In this document: positions 62,680 to 64,000 of the stretch, one piece after another
Numbering within the stretch: the first letter of the stretch is position 1
Layout: each line of letters opens with the position of its first letter
Assembly (NCBI RefSeq): GCF_002086795.1
Contig: NZ_MVIM01000005.1
Span: 303,074 to 367,073, forward strand
Reading direction: 5' to 3'
DNA length: 64,000 nt
Source of the DNA: Mycolicibacterium tusciae
Lineage (GTDB): Bacteria > Actinomycetota > Actinomycetes > Mycobacteriales > Mycobacteriaceae
Notes under the pieces: model-generated
The model's database searches: none
Seen by the model: the letters and a program-made list of their open reading frames with translations, nothing else
Told to the model about the DNA's origin: nothing
Made by a program: the position numbers and the translations under genes

Positions 62680-64000
62680 ATGCAGCACGGTGACCGGGCA
62701 CTTCCACTGACGCGCGGACAGCTCGATATATGGCTTGCGCATGAAACGGGCCGCTTCGGTACGGAGTGGCAACTCGGTCTCTTCGCGCGAATCGCGGGCC
62801 GGGTGGAGCGGGGTCCACTTGAGTGGGCGATCCGGCGTGTGGTGCGCGAAGCGGAACCAGCCAGGGTTACCTTCTTCCAGGAGAACGGCCAGGTCCTTCA
62901 GAGTCCGATCGATGACCCGGAGGTAGAAATTGCCTTCCACGACCTGCGCGACTCGCACGATCCCGCGAAGGCAGCCTTCGAGATAGCGTCGACGATCCAG
63001 CGGACGCCGATGTCGCTTACCGGTCCCCTGTTCAAATTCGCGTTTTTCCAGACGGCGCCGAGCGAATTTTACTTGTTCACTTGCTGTCACCACATCATCA
63101 CGGACGGCTCCGGCGTTGCGTTGGTCGGCAATCGCATCGCGGCTGTCTACACCGCGATTGTTTCTGGGGCACCCATCCCTCCGCCGTTCTTCGGCTCGCT
63201 GCAGGACCTGATCAAGAGCGAACTGGAATACGAAGCGTCCTCCGACTATGTGGAAGATCAGGCCTATTGGACTGAAAATCTGCCATCGGAAGTCGGACCG
63301 CACTGCCGGATGCCGCAATCAACGGGCGAGCGTGACCCTTATCTGCCTTCTGCGCCGGTTCGACTTGACCCCGCGGTCCTTCGCCGAGTCGACGCGTTGT
63401 CCAAAGCATGGAATATCCCTCGATCATCGATCATCACCGCGGCGTCCGCCCTGTTGGTGCGCGGCTGGTGTGACGAAGGTACCGAGAGTTCAGAGGTAGT
63501 ACTTGACTTCCCGGTCAGCAGACGCGTACTTCCCGAATCCAAGACAGTTCCCGGAATGGTTGCCGGGATCGTACCGCTGGTGCTGAAAGTTGAGCCGGGG
63601 TCAGCGATTTCCGAGTTCTGCGAACATGTCGATACTCGAATACGAGAAGCCGTGCAGCATCAGCGTTTTCCCGTGCAAGCCCTCGAGCGGAAAACCAATG
63701 ACCACGGCATGGGGCGGCCGGCCGACAGGGTGAGTGTCAATTTCATCCCCTCGATATTCACCCTCGATTTCGGTGGCGCCGCAGCCTCTGCGTCGTATAC
63801 CAGTTCTGGCGTCGTCGGCGGCTTCGGGTTCTTCTTCTCCGGCGTCGGCAATGAGCTGTTCCTGTGCACGGCGGGCCCCGGGCAGCCATTTTCGGACTTC
63901 AACGTCGCCGATTGGGCTCGGCGGTTGGAGCGGGTGTTGGTGGGGTTGGTTGCTGATCCTTCGCGGCGGTTGTCGTCGGTGGATGTGGTTGATGGTGGTG
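62680..64000 (+). CDS. Non-ribosomal peptide synthetase, N-terminal condensation domain (3' end outside window)
   Basis: The ATG at 62680 follows GAGAGGGGG; 440 codons are in the window without a stop. Residues about 5-430 form a condensation domain: LTRGQLDIWLA, the catalytic CCHHIITDGSG with His138 and Asp142, an RDPYLPSAPVRLD bridge, and VDFPVSRR / GMVAGIVPLVL later. The final part, DPSRRLSSVDVVDGG, is the usual link from C to adenylation domain in mycobacterial NRPSs. An NRPS that begins with C, placed directly after a PKS with a free ACP, is expected to join the polyketide acyl chain to the first amino acid. The amino acid choice lies outside the window. Confidence 0.92.
   Translation, partial: MQHGDRALPLTRGQLDIWLAHETGRFGTEWQLGLFARIAGRVERGPLEWAIRRVVREAEPARVTFFQENGQVLQSPIDDPEVEIAFHDLRDSHDPAKAAFEIASTIQRTPMSLTGPLFKFAFFQTAPSEFYLFTCCHHIITDGSGVALVGNRIAAVYTAIVSGAPIPPPFFGSLQDLIKSELEYEASSDYVEDQAYWTENLPSEVGPHCRMPQSTGERDPYLPSAPVRLDPAVLRRVDALSKAWNIPRSSIITAASALLVRGWCDEGTESSEVVLDFPVSRRVLPESKTVPGMVAGIVPLVLKVEPGSAISEFCEHVDTRIREAVQHQRFPVQALERKTNDHGMGRPADRVSVNFIPSIFTLDFGGAAASASYTSSGVVGGFGFFFSGVGNELFLCTAGPGQPFSDFNVADWARRLERVLVGLVADPSRRLSSVDVVDGG

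Noticed and set aside
1..64000. CRISPR array, rRNA genes or insertion sequences
   Set aside because: No spaced direct repeats, no rRNA sequence and no transposase were found, although M. tuberculosis carries insertion sequences in the matching place near ssb.

Overview
The window is a stretch of a mycobacterial chromosome, probably a rapidly growing Mycolicibacterium-type species. Its core genes run in the order of the M. tuberculosis block Rv2484c to Rv2457c: wax ester synthase/DGAT, PlsC, PlsB2, SSB, EttA-type ABC-F, NAD-glutamate dehydrogenase, thioesterase, AglA, GlbO, HNH protein, DUF5130 protein, PepN, Rv2466c-like oxidoreductase, RpiB, Nei, trigger factor, ClpP1, ClpP2, ClpX. GC content is high, GTG starts are frequent, and many genes overlap by ATGA or GTGA. 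Calls come from reading the sequence and from recall of these families; no search was run.

Region 1 (1-6251) is the end of an integrated phage-like element. A chain of small genes joined by stop/start overlaps holds a virion-like protein, an M41-like HEAAH metallopeptidase, three Cys-rich small proteins and a terminase large subunit. It is followed on the opposite strand by a PIN (DUF4411) / XRE-ImmA pair. The element abuts the 3' end of a tRNA-Arg gene, the likely attachment site. No integrase lies in the window.

Region 2 (6300-38619) is mostly the conserved core. It covers lipid assembly (WS/DGAT, PlsC, PlsB2), a CopD-CtaG fusion, an inserted AMP-ligase/LuxC-type acyl reductase pair, SSB, ABC-F, the 180-kDa glutamate dehydrogenase with two small overlapping partners, GlbO/AglA, the cytochrome oxidase subunit CtaJ, PepN, and a redox/repair trio behind a SigH-like promoter. 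It closes with a divergent pair: a membrane pseudo-hydrolase and a GAF-PP2C phosphatase.

Region 3 (38620-41863) is gene-poor and more AT-rich in places. It holds two exported proteins on opposite strands that share an Asn/Gly/Gln-rich repeat resembling curlin repeats. Region 4 (41864-46937) has tRNA-Gly, tRNA-Pro, tig, clpP1, clpP2, an exported Pro/Gly-rich protein and clpX.

Region 5 (46938-54802) is accessory: a glycosyltransferase, an NTF2-like protein, and a TetR regulator with a DHDPR-like oxidoreductase. The last two share an identical 15-bp palindromic operator. FdhD and an FdhF/YdeP-type molybdoenzyme follow. Region 6 (55007-64000) begins a secondary-metabolite cluster: a methyltransferase, a fully reducing Mas-like PKS (KS-AT-DH-ER-KR-ACP) and an NRPS that opens with a condensation domain and runs off the window. 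Together these suggest an N-acylated lipopeptide with a methyl-branched polyketide tail.
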